From Nemophila menziesii (taxonomy: Eukaryota; Streptophyta; Magnoliopsida; Boraginales; Hydrophyllaceae), in assembly GCA_029959085.1 (NCBI GenBank), contig JARWIR010000017.1, positions 20,635,507 to 20,699,506 on the forward strand: a DNA stretch of 64,000 nt, in the 5' to 3' direction. Made by a program: the position numbers and the translations under genes. Of the stretch, positions 61,995 to 64,000 are shown piece after piece. Below the pieces are notes generated by a model. The model searched no databases and was not told the DNA's origin. It saw nothing but the letters and a program-made list of their open reading frames with translations. The first letter of the stretch is position 1. The number at the start of each line of letters is the position of its first letter.

Positions 61995-63356
61995 ATTTTG
62001 GTATTAGATTTCTTTTATTTTCATTTATTTATTATGAACTAAACCTCTTTTACTTGAGGCTTGCAATTGGTATGAACCTAATTAATTATTCTCTATGTTA
62101 TTTGGATTCGGGATATTTATATTGAAATGAATTGAGGTTTATTTTTCCATTGGTTATATATCTATGCTTGTTGCCAATTCATTACTTGATCACATGTTGG
62201 GTAGTAATAGACTTTTGGCTTACACCCAGGAGGGGTCGAATATCGGAACTAGTATATAAGCATCTATTGTGCTGTAGTGAATCAGGAGGTCTTGCCTAGC
62301 TAGATAGTCAATAGACTTAGAATTATTATGCCAAGCCATTGCATATGGCGTCCTTACCCAAGTCCCTTAGTAGTGTTGAGATTGCCTTCTAAGCTACCGA
62401 CATGAGTTAGGAGGACTTTTGAATCTCGAATAATGTGAAAAGCCCAATTCTCCCTTATATCGAATCACGATTAAATAGTTGATTATGAGGATTTCCCTCA
62501 ATAATAAAGTATATCTCTCATCCTTTATTATCTTTTAGATTTTTGTTTGTTTGTCTTCAAGTTAATCATTTATATTATTTGCAATTTTAACCCTTTTTTT
62601 AAAAATAAAACATATATTACATTGTTTATATATTTATGCTTGTTGCCTATTCATTCCTCGGTCACGTGTTGGGTAGTAATAGACTTTTGGCTTACACCCG
62701 GGAGAGGGTCAAATTTCGGAACTAGTATATAAGCGTCTATTGTGCGGTAGTGAAACGGGAGGTCTTGCCTAGCTAGATAGTAAATGGGGTTAGGATTATT
62801 ATGTCAAGCCATTGCGTATGGCGTCCTTACCCATGTCCCCTAGTAGTGTTGAGGTTGCCTTCTAAGCCACTGACATGAGTTAGAAGGACTTTTGAATCTC
62901 GGATAATGTGAAAAGCCAAATTCGCCCTTATATCGAATAACGATTAAATAGTTGATTAGGAGGATTGCTCTCAAATATCAAGTATACCTCTCATACTTTA
63001 TTATCTTTTAGATTTTTGTTTGTTTGTCTTCTAGATAATCATTTATATAATTTACAATTTTAACCATTTCTATGAAAACAAACAAATATTACATCATATT
63101 ATTATCATTTATTTAGCAACTCTACATTATTTTACTTATAGGACACATTTATCTCAAATTTGATAGTCACTGTGGAGACGTTAACACCACACTTATCAAA
63201 TTATTACTTGTCAACGACACGTACACTTGCAAGGAGTCACTTTCCCTTGGCATCGATTTGTTTATCATGCCTTGGGAAATGAACAATATACACCCTATAA
63301 ATTGATTTCATGATATTATATTAATTTGGGATTTTAGATTTGAATGAATATGTGAT
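61995..63356 (+). repeat. G3 LTR-related sequence with a 472-base tandem duplication
   Basis: Two tandem copies of about 472 bases: 62153-62624 and 62625-63100. Both carry TTTTGGCTTACACCC, CGGAACTAGTATATAAGC, GGAGGTCTTGCCTAGCTAG and GGCGTCCTTACCCA in the same order; they differ at many scattered bases, so the duplication is old. After the copies, GTACACTTGCAAGGAGTC (about 63222) matches the end region of the LTR ending at 61172. No coding potential. Confidence 0.65.
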
Positions 63357-64000
63357 TGATGTCTCCCATTTGTGATGATTTAATATTAAGTGGAGACATC
63401 ATTTCTAGTGTTTTAGAAGTTTAAATACTTGATTTTCTCATGATATATTGCACTTTCCTATTTCTTGTCTTGATTTAATGAATTATTATTTTTAGAGCAT
63501 ATTGGGTTTAAATATTTATTTAGTGTGAAGCTTTAAAGATATATATGGAGATTATTTAGATGCCAAGTCAATTCTAAGAGATAAAGGAAAGAAGATATAC
63601 ATGGAAATTGGAGAAAAGAAAGGAAACACTAGGATATGGAAAGATAAAGTTGCCAAATAAATATGAATTCCAGCACCCACGACCACAAAAGGGTTCATAA
63701 CTCAAGATTGGCTAGGAATTTGGAAGAATGGTCTGAAGCAAAGTTAAAGAGCTTTCCGAGACGATCAGTTTCGACTATTGGAACACATCAAACAGATAAG
63801 TATTGAAGCAGTTACGACCAAAACAAAACAGTGGCAGATTATTATCTTTTCTATATTTTAGGGTTACAAATTTGAGTTGGGCTTGGAGTCCAAGTTACTT
63901 GTCTTCCACTCCAAGAAAACGAATTAGGTCTTCTAAACACCTATAATACACCCTTATAACTCTTGTAAATAATCCTTGCCTCACATAAATTAGCCCTTAG
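63357..64000 (+). repeat. LTR related to G1, plus orientation, runs off the window
   Basis: It starts TGATGTCTCC and reads as the reverse complement of the right end of the G1 LTRs, including the terminal hairpin (63357-63401), AGCATATTGGGTTTAAAT and GTGTGAAGCTTTAAAG, and later GGAGTCCAAGTTACTTGTC. The expected length is about 1.5 kb, so more than half lies beyond 64000. It is the only G1-like LTR in this orientation here. Its interior is mixed: some words fit G1 and some (TTCCACTCCAAG) fit G2. Confidence 0.75.

Overview
This window is a piece of a plant nuclear genome, most likely a eudicot. It is AT-rich, its genes have spliceosomal GT-AG introns, and it holds six intact-looking plant genes set in a large amount of decayed transposon sequence. 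I cannot name the species; an asterid is possible but this is a guess.

Genes, left to right. A broken L-asparaginase gene (8349-16797) is split by a retrotransposon. The host genes that look intact are ribosomal protein eS8 (17889-19035, +), the COPII coat protein SEC23 (27273-30553, +), a P-class pentatricopeptide-repeat protein probably sent to an organelle (33137-34819, -), a C2H2-finger protein with a long acidic tail (35763-38391, -), a TIC22-type chloroplast import protein (50721-52318, +) and a xyloglucan endotransglucosylase/hydrolase (52645-53638, -), the last two convergent. I spliced each by hand, and all six keep an open frame across every junction. They do not form a pathway; they are ordinary dispersed plant genes.

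Transposons. The left (1-16.4 kb) and right (47-64 kb) parts are dominated by Athila-like Ty3/gypsy LTR elements: gag fragments, tRNA-Asp-like primer binding sites and at least seven related LTRs. One element (8797-16423) has a perfect 5-bp target duplication, carries gag but no pol, and itself contains a nested LTR. A solo LTR (57654-59190) also has a perfect 5-bp duplication. Other remnants are five LINE fragments, a Ty1/copia RT-RNase H remnant, a Tat-type gypsy RT-RNase H remnant and a Helitron Rep/helicase fragment. There are also three SINE-like copies and several MITEs: Mutator-type with a 9-bp duplication, hAT-type with an 8-bp duplication, and Harbinger/Tourist-type with a TTA duplication.

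I see no convincing new multi-gene system. The most interesting observations are the asparaginase gene interrupted inside a coding exon, the gag-only element, and a 45-46 bp terminal hairpin kept in all seven related LTRs although the LTR families have diverged elsewhere.
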